64,000 bases of DNA from assembly GCF_000497445.1 (NCBI RefSeq), contig NZ_CM002285.1, positions 9,203,959 through 9,267,958 of the forward strand, read 5' to 3'. The notes beneath the pieces were generated by a model that worked only from the letters and a program-made list of their open reading frames with translations, was not told where the DNA came from and made no database searches. This DNA comes from Streptomyces roseochromogenus subsp. oscitans DS 12.976 (GTDB taxonomy: Bacteria > Actinomycetota > Actinomycetes > Streptomycetales > Streptomycetaceae). The translations under genes were made by a program, and so were the position numbers. Shown here piece after piece: positions 52,824-61,467 of this stretch (positions within the stretch are counted from its first letter, which is position 1; each line of letters begins with the position of its first letter).

Positions 52824-52942
52824 CCAGGGCCCGGTCCGCACCCTGCCCGCGAGCCGTTGACACGGTCCCGCACGCAACGTGGCGCCCGAGACCACCGTCC
52901 CCCAAAACCCGCCGTTCCGCTTCTTCCGCTTCATCCGCGCGG

Positions 52943-52978
52943 ATCGGCACCCTCAGAAAAATCGGCACCCTCAGAAAA
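52943..52978. repeat. 18-bp perfect tandem duplication before cynS
   Basis: Two perfect copies of ATCGGCACCCTCAGAAAA lie at 52943-52960 and 52961-52978. The second runs directly into the AAAAGGAG ribosome site of cynS. The stretch before it also has three imperfect TTCCGCTTC units. Confidence 0.88.
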
Positions 52979-52990
52979 GGAGCCCCTCCC

Positions 52991-53461
52991 ATGGCGCACG
53001 CCCAGTTCGACCCCACCGCCCGCCAGGCCCTGGCCACTCAGGCCGTGGCGGCCAAGACCCGCGAGAACCTCTCCTGGCAGCAGATCGCCGACGCCTCCGG
53101 GCTGTCGGTGGCCTTCACCACCGCGGCCGTCCTCGGCCAGCACGCCCTGCCCGAGGCGTCTGCGAAGGCCGTCGCCGAGCTGCTGGGCCTGGACGAGGAC
53201 GCGGCACTCCTGCTGCAGACGATCCCCACCCGCGGTTCGATCCCCGGCGGCATCCCCACCGACCCGACCGTCTACCGCTTCTACGAGATGCTCCAGGTCT
53301 ACGGCACCACCCTGAAGGCGCTGGTCCACGAGCAGTTCGGGGACGGCATCATCTCCGCGATCAACTTCAAGCTGGACGTGAAGAAGGTCGCCGACCCCGA
53401 GGGCGGCGAGCGCGCCGTCATCACCCTGGACGGCAAGTACCTGCCGACCAAGCCCTTCTGA
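52991..53461 (+). CDS. cynS: Cyanase (cyanate hydratase)
   Basis: A 156-residue cyanase. The catalytic residues fall at the same numbers as in the Escherichia coli enzyme: Arg96 and Glu99 in YRFYEML and Ser122 in GIISAINFK. The C-terminal 60 residues follow the family consensus almost without change. The enzyme forms a decamer and converts cyanate plus bicarbonate to ammonia and CO2. AAAAGGAG lies eight bases upstream of ATG 52991. Confidence 0.97.
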   Translation: MAHAQFDPTARQALATQAVAAKTRENLSWQQIADASGLSVAFTTAAVLGQHALPEASAKAVAELLGLDEDAALLLQTIPTRGSIPGGIPTDPTVYRFYEMLQVYGTTLKALVHEQFGDGIISAINFKLDVKKVADPEGGERAVITLDGKYLPTKPF

Positions 53462-53614
53462 CCCACGCGGCATCACGTGTGACACCGAGGAAATCAACCA
53501 GTCACGTCACTACCTGACGGTCATGGAGCCTTGACAGGTACGTGCGCCGAGCGTGTGGTGGGAGCAGGGCACGGTGCTCGTGGCACGGGCGCGAGGACCG
53601 GGGTGGCGAGGGTG

Positions 53615-53908
53615 GTGACGCGGCAGTATGTGGCCGGGGAGCTGTCCCAGCTGATCGCCGAGCTCGGGACGGCGACCCAGGCAGAGGAGACGGACGTCGC
53701 CCGCGAGCTGCGCGGGCTACGCCGGCAGGCGGAGACGCGGCCGCTCGACTCCCTGGGAGCGGTTGCCGCGCGGGCGCTGGCGGCGGGGGACCAGCTGTGC
53801 TGGCTGTCCCTGTCCCGGGGGGACACGGCCGGATTCCAGTGGCAGGCTGGCATTGTCGGCCGACTGTACGAGTTCGGTGTCTGTGCCGGGCTGGTGTACG
53901 AGGAGTGA
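53615..53908 (+). CDS. Conserved hypothetical protein
   Basis: A 97-residue helical protein (YVAGELSQLIAELGTATQAE, LRGLRRQAETRPLDSLGAVA, GFQWQAGIVGRLYEFGVCAG). It looks like a small cytoplasmic family that I have the impression of being widespread in Streptomyces, without known function. GTG 53615 is preferred because the preceding GAGGG fits; GTG 53612 is possible. It ends 36 bp before the acetyl-CoA synthetase gene and may be co-transcribed with it. Confidence 0.65.
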   Translation: MTRQYVAGELSQLIAELGTATQAEETDVARELRGLRRQAETRPLDSLGAVAARALAAGDQLCWLSLSRGDTAGFQWQAGIVGRLYEFGVCAGLVYEE

Positions 53909-53944
53909 CCCCGCCGGAGCCCGGATCATCGGGAGGTTGGGCAG

Positions 53945-56035
53945 ATGAGTACCGAGTCCCAGATCGCCGTCCACTGGCGCGAGGAGGAGTACTACCAGCC
54001 CCCGGCAGCCTTCATCGGCCAGGCGAACGCCGCCGACCCGGCCCTGCTCGAACAGTTCCGTGAGGAGAACTTCCCGGACTGCTTCCGCGCCTACGCGGAC
54101 CTGCTGACCTGGGACACGTACTGGCACACGACACTGGACACCAGCGATCCGCCGTTCTGGAAGTGGTTCGCCGGCGGGCGGCTGAACGCCTGCTTCAACT
54201 GCGTCGACCGCCACCTGGCCGCGAACCGCGACAAGGCGGCTTTCATCTGGGTCCCCGAACCGGAGGACGAGCCCACCCGCCCCCTCACCTACCAGGAGCT
54301 GTACGCGCAGGTCAACGAGGTGGCCGCGCTGCTGCACGACGTGGGTGTACAGGCCGGTGACCGGGTCACCCTGCACCTGCCGATGGTGCCCGAGCTGCCG
54401 GTGTGCATGCTGGCCTGCGCCCGCCTCGGCATCGTGCACTCGCAGGTGTTCGGAGGGTTCTCCGGAACGGCGTGCGGCGACCGGATCGCCGACTCGGGCA
54501 GCCGGATCCTGATCACCATGGACGGCTACCACCGGGCCGGGAAGATCTCCGACCACAAGACGAAGGCAGACGAGGCCGTGGAAGCGGCGGCCAAGCTGGG
54601 CCAGCAGGTCGACAAGGTGCTGGTGTGGCGGCGCTACCCGGACCGCTACCTGTCCGACAGCACCATGGTCGAGGGCCGCGACATCTTCGTCGACGACCTG
54701 CTGCCCCGCTATCGCGGACACCGCGTCGAGCCGAGGTCGATGCCCGCCGAGGCGCCGCTGTTCCTGATGTACTCAAGCGGCACCACCGGACGCCCCAAGG
54801 GATGCCAGCACTCCACCGGCGGCTATCTGGCGTACGTGGCCGGCACGTCGAAGTACTACCAGGACATCCACCCCACCGACACCTACTGGTGCGCCGCGGA
54901 CATCGGCTGGATCACCGGCCACTCGTACATCGTTTACGGACCGCTCGCGCTCGGTGCGACGAGCGTGCTGTATGAGGGCGTCCCCACCTACCCGGACGCG
55001 GGCCGCTGCTGGCGCATCGCCGAGCGGCTCGGGGTGAACATCTTCCACACCGCCCCCACCACCATCCGTATGCTGCGCAAGCTGGGCCCGGACGAACCGG
55101 CCAGGTACGCCTACCACTTCAAGCACATGACCACGGTCGGCGAGCCGATCGAGCCGGAGGTGTGGCGCTGGTATCACGACGTGGTCGGCAAGGGCGAGGC
55201 CGTCGTGGTCGACACCTGGTGGATGACGGAGACCGGCGGTTTCCTGGGCGCCACCCTGCCCGCCCTGCAGCCGATGAAGCCCGGCAGCTGCGGCCCCGGT
55301 GTGCTCGGCATCTATCCGGTCATCTACGACGACGAGGGCAACACGGTCGACCCGGGCAGCGGCCGCGCCGGCAACGTATGCATCCGCAACCCCTGGCCCG
55401 GAGTGCTGCAGACCATCTGGGGCCAGCCCGACCGCTTCAAGCAGCTGTACTACGGCCGCTATTGCCGCGACGAGAAGAGCACCGACTGGCACGACTGGCC
55501 GTTCCTGTGCGGCGACGGCGCGGTCCAGGCAGCCGACGGCTACCTGCGCATCCTCGGCCGTATCGACGACGTGATCAATGTGGCCGGGCACCGGCTGGGC
55601 ACCAAGGAACTGGAGTCCGCCGCCCTGACCGTGCCCGAGGTCGCCGAGGCGGCGGCGGTCCCGGTCGTCGACGAGCTGCGGGGCCGGGTCGTGGAGATGT
55701 ATGTCGCCCTCAACCCCGGCGAGGAGCCCAGCGAGGAGATCGAGAACAAGGTCACCCACGCCATCGACCAGCAGATCGGCAAGATCGCCCGCCCCCACGC
55801 GGTGTGGATCGTTCCCGACATGCCCAAGACCCGCTCCGGCAAGATCATGCGCCGGGTCATCGCAGCCGTCTCCAACTTCGCCGACGTCGGCGACGTCACC
55901 ACCCTGGCCAACCCCGAGATCGTCGAGGACATCCGCCACCACGTGCAGAGCAGCAAGATGGCGAGCGGGGACGTCCCGCGCGACCTCAGCGAGCAGGAGG
56001 CCGCCGAGATCCGTGCTTTCGGCGACGCGAGCTGA
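53945..56035 (+). CDS. acs: Acetyl-CoA synthetase-type acyl-CoA ligase
   Basis: A 696-residue ACS-type enzyme: the ACAS N-terminal region with DPPFWKWFAGGRLNACFNC, the P-loop MYSSGTTGRPKG, the WWMTETGG motif, the GRIDDVINVAGHRLGT hinge and a C-terminal PKTRSGKIMRR with the catalytic, acetylatable lysine. It converts acetate (or propionate) with ATP and CoA into the acyl-CoA. It starts with ATG 53945 behind GGGAGG. The sequence is somewhat longer than typical Acs (about 650), with the extra length at the C terminus. Confidence 0.92.
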   Translation: MSTESQIAVHWREEEYYQPPAAFIGQANAADPALLEQFREENFPDCFRAYADLLTWDTYWHTTLDTSDPPFWKWFAGGRLNACFNCVDRHLAANRDKAAFIWVPEPEDEPTRPLTYQELYAQVNEVAALLHDVGVQAGDRVTLHLPMVPELPVCMLACARLGIVHSQVFGGFSGTACGDRIADSGSRILITMDGYHRAGKISDHKTKADEAVEAAAKLGQQVDKVLVWRRYPDRYLSDSTMVEGRDIFVDDLLPRYRGHRVEPRSMPAEAPLFLMYSSGTTGRPKGCQHSTGGYLAYVAGTSKYYQDIHPTDTYWCAADIGWITGHSYIVYGPLALGATSVLYEGVPTYPDAGRCWRIAERLGVNIFHTAPTTIRMLRKLGPDEPARYAYHFKHMTTVGEPIEPEVWRWYHDVVGKGEAVVVDTWWMTETGGFLGATLPALQPMKPGSCGPGVLGIYPVIYDDEGNTVDPGSGRAGNVCIRNPWPGVLQTIWGQPDRFKQLYYGRYCRDEKSTDWHDWPFLCGDGAVQAADGYLRILGRIDDVINVAGHRLGTKELESAALTVPEVAEAAAVPVVDELRGRVVEMYVALNPGEEPSEEIENKVTHAIDQQIGKIARPHAVWIVPDMPKTRSGKIMRRVIAAVSNFADVGDVTTLANPEIVEDIRHHVQSSKMASGDVPRDLSEQEAAEIRAFGDAS

Positions 56036-56293
56036 GAGCGGGTCGCGGTTACGCGGGGCTGTTCCAGTCGTACGGTCCGCCACCGCGCCAGTCGGTCAGC
56101 TCAGCGTCGCCCACCGACAACCACGCATCGTGAACCGGCGGCACCAGGCCGGAGCCACCCGGACACACCGCGTACCTCCGCAGCGACGAACCGGTGGTCA
56201 GGCCCGTCGGCGATTGCGGTATCGGACAAGCTGGGTATATGCCCCCTGGATGCCAGCAGCGGGACGAGCGCGGTCGATGCTGCCCCAGGAGAC

Positions 56294-57529
56294 ATGATGA
56301 GCCAGCAGCCAGTCCTTCTTCCTTACGGCGACCCGGCTTTCGTGGCCGATCCCTTCCCGCTCTACCGACGGCTGCGCGAGGACGGCCCGGTCCGGCGAGC
56401 GGTCATCGCCGGCGGCCTGGACGCCTGGTTGGTCACACGCTACGAGGACGGGCTCGCCGCCCTGTTCGACCCGAGGCTGAGCAGCGATGTGCGGGATGCC
56501 TCGGATCCCCGCCTCATCGAGCAGCTGCCCGAGTTCGAGCGTGACTCGATGATGAGCAACATGCTGCGTTCCGACCCGCCCGACCACACCCGGCTGCGCC
56601 GCCTGGTCTCGAAGGCGTTCACCGCACGCCGCGTCGCCGAGCTGCGGCCCCGTATCCAGGAGATCACCGACCGCCTGCTCGACGCCGTGGTGCCGGCCGG
56701 CCGGGCCGATCTCGTGGCGGACTTCGCCTTGCCGCTGCCGGTCACCGTCATCAGCGAGCTGCTCGGTGTGCCGGTGGACGACCGGCACGACTTCCAGCGG
56801 TGGACCGACGCCATGCTCATGCGCGGGGAGAGGATGCCCGACCCGGCCGTCGTCAACGAGGCGTGGCAACGCATGCACGCGTACGTGACGAAGCACCTTG
56901 AAACCAAGCGCGCCCAGCCGGGGGACGATCTTCTCAGCGCGCTGATCAGCGCCCACGACGACGAGCAGCGGCTGAACGACGACGAGCTGATAGCCATGAC
57001 CTTCCTGCTGCTGGTGGCCGGGTACGTCACGACGGTCAACCTGATCGGCGGTGGCATCGCCGCGCTGCTCGCCCACCCCGACCAGCTGGCCCTGCTGCGA
57101 GATCGTCCGGAACTGCTGCCCGACGCGATCGAGGAGTTCCTCCGCTACGACGGCCCGGTCAGTCCGGGCATCGCCCGGTTCGCCCGCGAAGACGTCGAGA
57201 TCGCGGGCGTGACCGTCCCGCGCGGAGCCACCGTGCTGGTCGCGTCGGCGATCGCCGACCGTGATCCGGCACGGTTCCCCGACCCCGACAGGCTGGACAT
57301 CACCCGGCGCGACAACGGTCACCTGGCCTTCGGGCATGGCATCCGCTACTGCCTGGGCGCGCCACTCGCGCGGCTGGAGGGACAGATCGCCATCGGGACG
57401 GTGCTGCGCCGCCTTCCGGACCTGGCCCTGGCCGTCCCGCCGGCCGAGCTGCGCTGGCGGCCCGGCGGTCTCCGCGGCCCGGTGCGGCTTCCGGTCACGT
57501 TCACCTCCTTCGGCGCCCCGGCAGCCTGA
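56294..57529 (+). CDS. Cytochrome P450
   Basis: A 411-residue soluble bacterial P450. The heme-binding loop FGHGIRYCLGAPLAR places the Cys ligand at residue 353; the K-helix ExxR is EEFLR; the NMLRSDPPDHTRLRRLVSKA segment is the C-helix. The I-helix reads LLLVAGYVTTVNLIG, where most P450s have AG-(x)-(E/D)-T-T: the acidic residue before the Thr is Val here, so the usual acid-alcohol pair for O2 activation is incomplete. No ferredoxin gene is adjacent. Substrate unknown. ATG 56294 follows AGGAG. Confidence 0.92.
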   Translation: MMSQQPVLLPYGDPAFVADPFPLYRRLREDGPVRRAVIAGGLDAWLVTRYEDGLAALFDPRLSSDVRDASDPRLIEQLPEFERDSMMSNMLRSDPPDHTRLRRLVSKAFTARRVAELRPRIQEITDRLLDAVVPAGRADLVADFALPLPVTVISELLGVPVDDRHDFQRWTDAMLMRGERMPDPAVVNEAWQRMHAYVTKHLETKRAQPGDDLLSALISAHDDEQRLNDDELIAMTFLLLVAGYVTTVNLIGGGIAALLAHPDQLALLRDRPELLPDAIEEFLRYDGPVSPGIARFAREDVEIAGVTVPRGATVLVASAIADRDPARFPDPDRLDITRRDNGHLAFGHGIRYCLGAPLARLEGQIAIGTVLRRLPDLALAVPPAELRWRPGGLRGPVRLPVTFTSFGAPAA

Positions 57530-57625
57530 AGCCGGTCGTGCCCCGGGCCCGGCGGGAAAGCATCGCAGCGACGCCGGGTCAGATGTCACCCCTGCACGAA
57601 GCATCGGCAGACGAACCCCTATGCC

Positions 57626-57651
57626 ATTCAGGTGTCCGATTCAGGTGTCCG
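57626..57651. repeat. 13-bp perfect tandem duplication
   Basis: ATTCAGGTGTCCG occurs twice head to tail. It is non-coding and lies about 340 bp upstream of the secreted lysozyme-fold gene. Confidence 0.85.
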
Positions 57652-57770
57652 AAAGAGCTTCCAAGGGGCTTAGGGGAGTGACGCGACCCATAGGGCGCGA
57701 ATCACATCCGAAGCGGGATAGTAGGTACAGAATTGCCTGAACAGCGAAGAAACCCGTCATAAGGGCTTAT

Positions 57771-57798
57771 TTCAGACATTACTCCGAAGTGGTATAGT
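57771..57798 (+). promoter_or_regulatory. Promoter candidate for the lysozyme-fold gene
   Basis: TTCAGA and TATAGT with a 16-base spacer form a plausible -35/-10 pair in the AT-rich stretch. It would give a leader of about 190 bases, long enough for a structured regulatory RNA. Confidence 0.35.
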
Positions 57799-57992
57799 AC
57801 GTCACATCATTGCGCCCCGCCTGGGCCACCGCTAAACATTGCTGTCGTTGCTGGGAGCCCGGCGACGGACCGAGCGGAATTCGGATTCCCGCAAAGTCTG
57901 TCCACTCCCGCTCGCAGCGCGGGGCTCCGCCCCACGCCGCCGCCGGCAGCAGTCGGCAATGACGACGTCCCCCACCGGAGAGTCCCTTTCGC

Positions 57993-58517
57993 ATGACCAT
58001 GACCACTCGCACCCGCATCGCTCGTCTCCGCACCCTCGGCCTCACCGGCATCGCCACCACCGGTGCCGCAGCCGCCGCAATCACCCTGATGCCGACGAAC
58101 GCACAGGCCGCCGAAATGACGCAGGTGCATGCCACCTCCGTGGTCAAGGCCTCCGGCAGCGACACCCGCACCACCTCCGGGCAGCAGACCGGCTACGGCA
58201 ACAACCTCGACGGCTGGATCAAGCAGTCTCTGCAGATCATGAAGGCCAAGGGCATTCCCGGCAGCTACGAGGGCCTCAAGCGCAACATCATGCGCGAGTC
58301 CGGCGGTAACCCCAACGCCCAGAACAACTGGGACGTCAACGCCAGGCAGGGCACCCCGTCCAAGGGGCTCCTCCAGGTCATCGACCCCACCTTCAACGCC
58401 TACCACGTCGCCGGCACCGCTCAGAGCGTCACCGACCCGGTGGCCAACATCACCGCGGCCGCCAACTACGCCGCCCACCGCTACGGCTCCATCGACAACG
58501 TCAACTCCGCCTACTGA
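57993..58517 (+). CDS. Secreted transglycosylase SLT/lysozyme-like protein
   Basis: A 174-residue secreted protein. The signal peptide (RTRIARLRTLGLTGIATTGA then AAAAITLMPTNAQA) precedes a linker and a GEWL/SLT domain: the catalytic Glu in RNIMRESGGNPNAQNNWDVN, the GTPSKGLLQVIDPTFNAYHV segment and the C-terminal AAANYAAHRYG. The family cleaves peptidoglycan glycan strands and in actinomycetes helps spore germination and growth. GGAGAG lies about 12 bases upstream. A long leader precedes the gene; related genes are often under riboswitch control. Confidence 0.9.
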   Translation: MTMTTRTRIARLRTLGLTGIATTGAAAAAITLMPTNAQAAEMTQVHATSVVKASGSDTRTTSGQQTGYGNNLDGWIKQSLQIMKAKGIPGSYEGLKRNIMRESGGNPNAQNNWDVNARQGTPSKGLLQVIDPTFNAYHVAGTAQSVTDPVANITAAANYAAHRYGSIDNVNSAY

Positions 58518-58650
58518 CCCGGCTCCAGGCGACCGCCCACCGCGCGCACGTGATGCGCGAGGCCTGACAGCCACCACAACTCGCCACATACGGCGACCAC
58601 TTGGGGGCGACCCCCGTTGCCAGGAGCCGCCCCGCGCGTGCTCGGGTAGG

Positions 58651-59745
58651 TCAGTGTGTCAGGGACAGGAGCGGGAAGGCGTCCAGGCCGGGACGGTGCT
58701 TGGTCAGCAGGTCGCGGACCTGTTCGGTCAGGCGCCAGTCGTAGCCCAGGGACTCGACGGCGCAGCGGACGCTCACGTACCGGGCGCCGGGGTGGCCGGC
58801 GCGCTGGACGTGGAGCCAGGTGTCCAGTTCGCTCAGGAAGGTCTCGTCGTCGAGGAGGTCGCGCGCGGTGTGCCGCCGGATCGCGCGTCGGCGCTCCCGT
58901 TCGACCTCGTTGAATCCGTACAGCCGCAGGCTGACGTCCTCCGCGTCGGCCAGGGTGTGGGGACGAGCTGCCAGCAGGCCTTGAGCGAGGCGGTTGTGGT
59001 CCAGGGCCCGTGCGAGTGGCAGGTCCCAGACGCGGCCGCTGTGGCCGGTGAGCGGGATCGGGCCCGCGCCTTCCCTCGTGAGGCAGGGGCCGCGCAGCCC
59101 CGCAGCGGCTGCGGCGAGCAGGGTGCTGGCTTCGGACGGGTGCCAGCGGAAGATGTTCGCCGCCCACTCGGGGATGGTGCGGCCGAGGTCATTGCCGTCG
59201 TCGGCGAAGCGGGTCAGCAGGGTCGCCTCGGGTACCTCGCCGTCGAGGCCGGGGCCGGCTATGTGGACGGTGGCGGGAATGCCCGCCAGCCGGCAGGACG
59301 CCAGGACGAGCGCGTCGGGCAGGGGACTGACGAGCGTGGGTTCGTCGCCGTGGGCGAGGATGTCGCCGCCCATGTCCACGACGCTGATGTGGCCGGCGCC
59401 GAGCGCGCGGGCGGTCCGCCCGATCTGATCGGCCAGCCCTTCGACACCGGCGTAGGGGTCGAGGAGCCCGAGCCTCGTCGGCAGGTCGCCGGCCAGCCGC
59501 GGCAGGGTCGATCCGCGCTGCCCGACCGGCTTCGATCCGGCGGTGACGAGCGGCACCGGCAGGGTGTCGCGGTCGAGGCCGGCGAAGTCATGCGGGGCGA
59601 GGGGGCCGGGAAGCGGATCCACCGTGAGGCGTTCCCAGGCGTAGGTGAGGACCACGGCATCGGCGTCGGAGCCCAGGCTCGCGTGGGTGAGGGCCGTGCC
59701 GATCGGGTCACCGCCGCCGCCCGCCGCGATGAACAGCTCGGTCAC
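58651..59745 (-). CDS. DUF1152 domain protein
   Basis: A 364-residue protein with the DUF1152 start (ELFIAAGGGGDPIGTALTHA) and conserved VVDMGGDILAHGDEPTLVSP and FRWHPSEASTLLAAAAAGL segments. The Gly-rich N-terminal loop and the alternating alpha/beta pattern suggest a nucleotide-binding Rossmann-like fold; the function of the family is unknown. GTG 59745 overlaps the stop of the radical SAM gene by four bases (GTGA), so both are translated together. Confidence 0.85.
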   Translation of the reverse strand: MTELFIAAGGGGDPIGTALTHASLGSDADAVVLTYAWERLTVDPLPGPLAPHDFAGLDRDTLPVPLVTAGSKPVGQRGSTLPRLAGDLPTRLGLLDPYAGVEGLADQIGRTARALGAGHISVVDMGGDILAHGDEPTLVSPLPDALVLASCRLAGIPATVHIAGPGLDGEVPEATLLTRFADDGNDLGRTIPEWAANIFRWHPSEASTLLAAAAAGLRGPCLTREGAGPIPLTGHSGRVWDLPLARALDHNRLAQGLLAARPHTLADAEDVSLRLYGFNEVERERRRAIRRHTARDLLDDETFLSELDTWLHVQRAGHPGARYVSVRCAVESLGYDWRLTEQVRDLLTKHRPGLDAFPLLSLTH

Positions 59746-61175
59746 GAAGCCGCTCGCGCCGTGCGGATCCCCGAGATGCCGACCGGCGTACCCATGTGCT
59801 TCCGGGCTCGCTTGTTCTGCTCGTGCAGGCGTTCGTAGTAGTCACGGTCGAGCTGCACCACGGTGTCGGAGAAGAACATCCAGGACAGGATGTCGCGGTA
59901 TTTGAAGCCCTCGGGAGTGAGCTGGGCGCGGCGGCCGAGGCGGCGCAGGAGCCCGGTCTCCTCGGCGGCGTCCAGGATCGGCTCGAACAGGTGAGCCTTG
60001 TCCTGGTAGCCGAAGCGGTCCAGTTCGGCGAGGTCCAGGTCGAAGGTGTCCAGGACGAGGCGCTTGCGGATGATCTCCTCGTCATCGAGGACGAAGCCGG
60101 TGACCGGCCGCAGCACGTGGGCCTCGGCCTCGGCGATGTAGTCGGCCACTTCGGACATGGACGGTTTGACGGAACCCACCATGTAGTCGAGGACGCCGGT
60201 GTAGGAGCGGGCGCCGACACCGAGCCCGAGCAGCGGCACGCCGTGGAAGGTGAGGACCTTCTGTTTGTAGCCGCCGCGGCCGAGTTTCTTGTAGCGGACG
60301 GAGCCCTCCTGGACGTAGCCGTGGTCGGTGAAGACCTGACGGGCGTAGTCGTAGCGCTCGTACAGGTTCGGGGACTGCGCGTACTGGTAGGCACCGGTCT
60401 TGGAGAACCAGGCGTCCGGGCGCACGGTGAGGAAGTACGTGCTGATCGTGGCCGGGTCGAGCCGCGCGAGTTCGTCGACGGAGTGCCGCCAGGTCTCGTC
60501 GGTCTGGCCGGCGAAGCCCATGATGAGGTCGGTCGACAGGTCCGGCAGGCCCTTGTCGTGCGCGATCTCGATGGCCCTGCGGATGACCTGTTCGCCCGCC
60601 TGGCCGCGTCCGGCTTCGCGGATCTCCTTCGGCACCAGGGACTGGATCCCGATGTTGGCCCGGGTCAGGCCGAGTTGCAGCAGACCTTCGAGAGTGGCGG
60701 GCTCGTTGACGATCGAGTCCGGCGTGGCCTCGATCGCCACTTCCTCCACGGTGGAGCGCCAGTTGGGGTACACCTCGTCCAGCGTGCTGAACAACTGCTC
60801 GAAGTGGCGCAGGGACAGCAGGCTCGGGGTGCCGCCGCCGAGGTAGACGGTACGCAGCCGGCGGGCGCGGATGATGTCGGCGTGGTCCCGCAGCTGGGTG
60901 CACAGCGCGTTCATGTACGCCGTGTAGACGTCCGTGTCCTCGCTGATGACGGTGTACAGATTGCAGAAGCCGCATTTGTAGCGACAGAACGGCACGTGCA
61001 GGTACAGGTTGAGCTCGGGTACCTGATACAGGGTCAGGTCCCGCTTCCAGGCCTCCTCGACGGTCCAGGAACCGTCGAGCGGCCGGTAGGTGGAGCGTGA
61101 CGGATAGGAGTAGTTGTACGGCGGGATGACGCCCTGCCGGATGTATTCGGTGAGCTGTGCGGCGTAGCCGGTCAC
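59742..61175 (-). CDS. HemW/HemN-like radical SAM protein
   Basis: A 477-residue radical SAM enzyme. Cys64, Cys68 and Cys71 (CRYKCGFC) bind the 4Fe-4S cluster; the YLGGGTPSLLS segment and EATPDSI, NIGIQSL and DLIMGFAGQTDETWRHSV follow the HemN order. The C-terminal region (LDLAELDRFGYQDKAHLFEP, TPEGFKYRDILSWMF) is the HemN_C type. An N-terminal extension of about 50 residues is present. Besides coproporphyrinogen dehydrogenases and heme chaperones, this group includes class C radical SAM methylases and cyclopropanases of natural-product pathways. The neighbours favour the latter; no other heme gene is present. Confidence 0.88.
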   Translation of the reverse strand: MTGYAAQLTEYIRQGVIPPYNYSYPSRSTYRPLDGSWTVEEAWKRDLTLYQVPELNLYLHVPFCRYKCGFCNLYTVISEDTDVYTAYMNALCTQLRDHADIIRARRLRTVYLGGGTPSLLSLRHFEQLFSTLDEVYPNWRSTVEEVAIEATPDSIVNEPATLEGLLQLGLTRANIGIQSLVPKEIREAGRGQAGEQVIRRAIEIAHDKGLPDLSTDLIMGFAGQTDETWRHSVDELARLDPATISTYFLTVRPDAWFSKTGAYQYAQSPNLYERYDYARQVFTDHGYVQEGSVRYKKLGRGGYKQKVLTFHGVPLLGLGVGARSYTGVLDYMVGSVKPSMSEVADYIAEAEAHVLRPVTGFVLDDEEIIRKRLVLDTFDLDLAELDRFGYQDKAHLFEPILDAAEETGLLRRLGRRAQLTPEGFKYRDILSWMFFSDTVVQLDRDYYERLHEQNKRARKHMGTPVGISGIRTARAAS

Positions 61176-61384
61176 GCGAAAGTGCCCCTCTCGTACATGT
61201 GTGACGGGTGGGTCGTCGATGAGTCAATCCGCGATCGGTGGCCGGGACCCAGGTCCGGTATCCACGAACCCCGGCCCGCTGGGAGCGTGCACTCCTGTGC
61301 GATGACCCGAACTCCACCGGAAAGGTCGCTTCCGCAAAGCCGAACCCCTAGGATCCGTGCCCCGGCGGGCGGCTGGAGCTTGCT

Positions 61385-61395
61385 ACAACCGTTGT
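61385..61395. promoter_or_regulatory. Palindrome in divergent promoter region
   Basis: ACAAC-C-GTTGT is a perfect 11-bp palindrome, followed 25 bp later by a related GGTTGTTA half-site. It lies in the 290-bp region between the radical SAM and ATP-grasp genes, 73 bp upstream of the latter, and may be a shared operator. The rest of this region has no gene. Confidence 0.4.
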
Positions 61396-61467
61396 CGCGA
61401 AATCGCTGTCCTGCTCTGGTTGTTACGTTGATGGCCCCGGCCCTGCCGGTGCGGTCTACTGCGCGGC

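Larger units (their letters stand above)
57530..57992. other. Long leader/intergenic region
   Basis: About 460 bp separate the P450 and the secreted lysozyme-fold gene. The middle (57700-57830) is unusually AT-rich; the last 150 bases are GC-rich and can fold into hairpins (for example CGCGGGGC with GCCCC-rich sequence). A tandem duplication and a promoter candidate are listed separately. No gene is supported. Confidence 0.5.
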
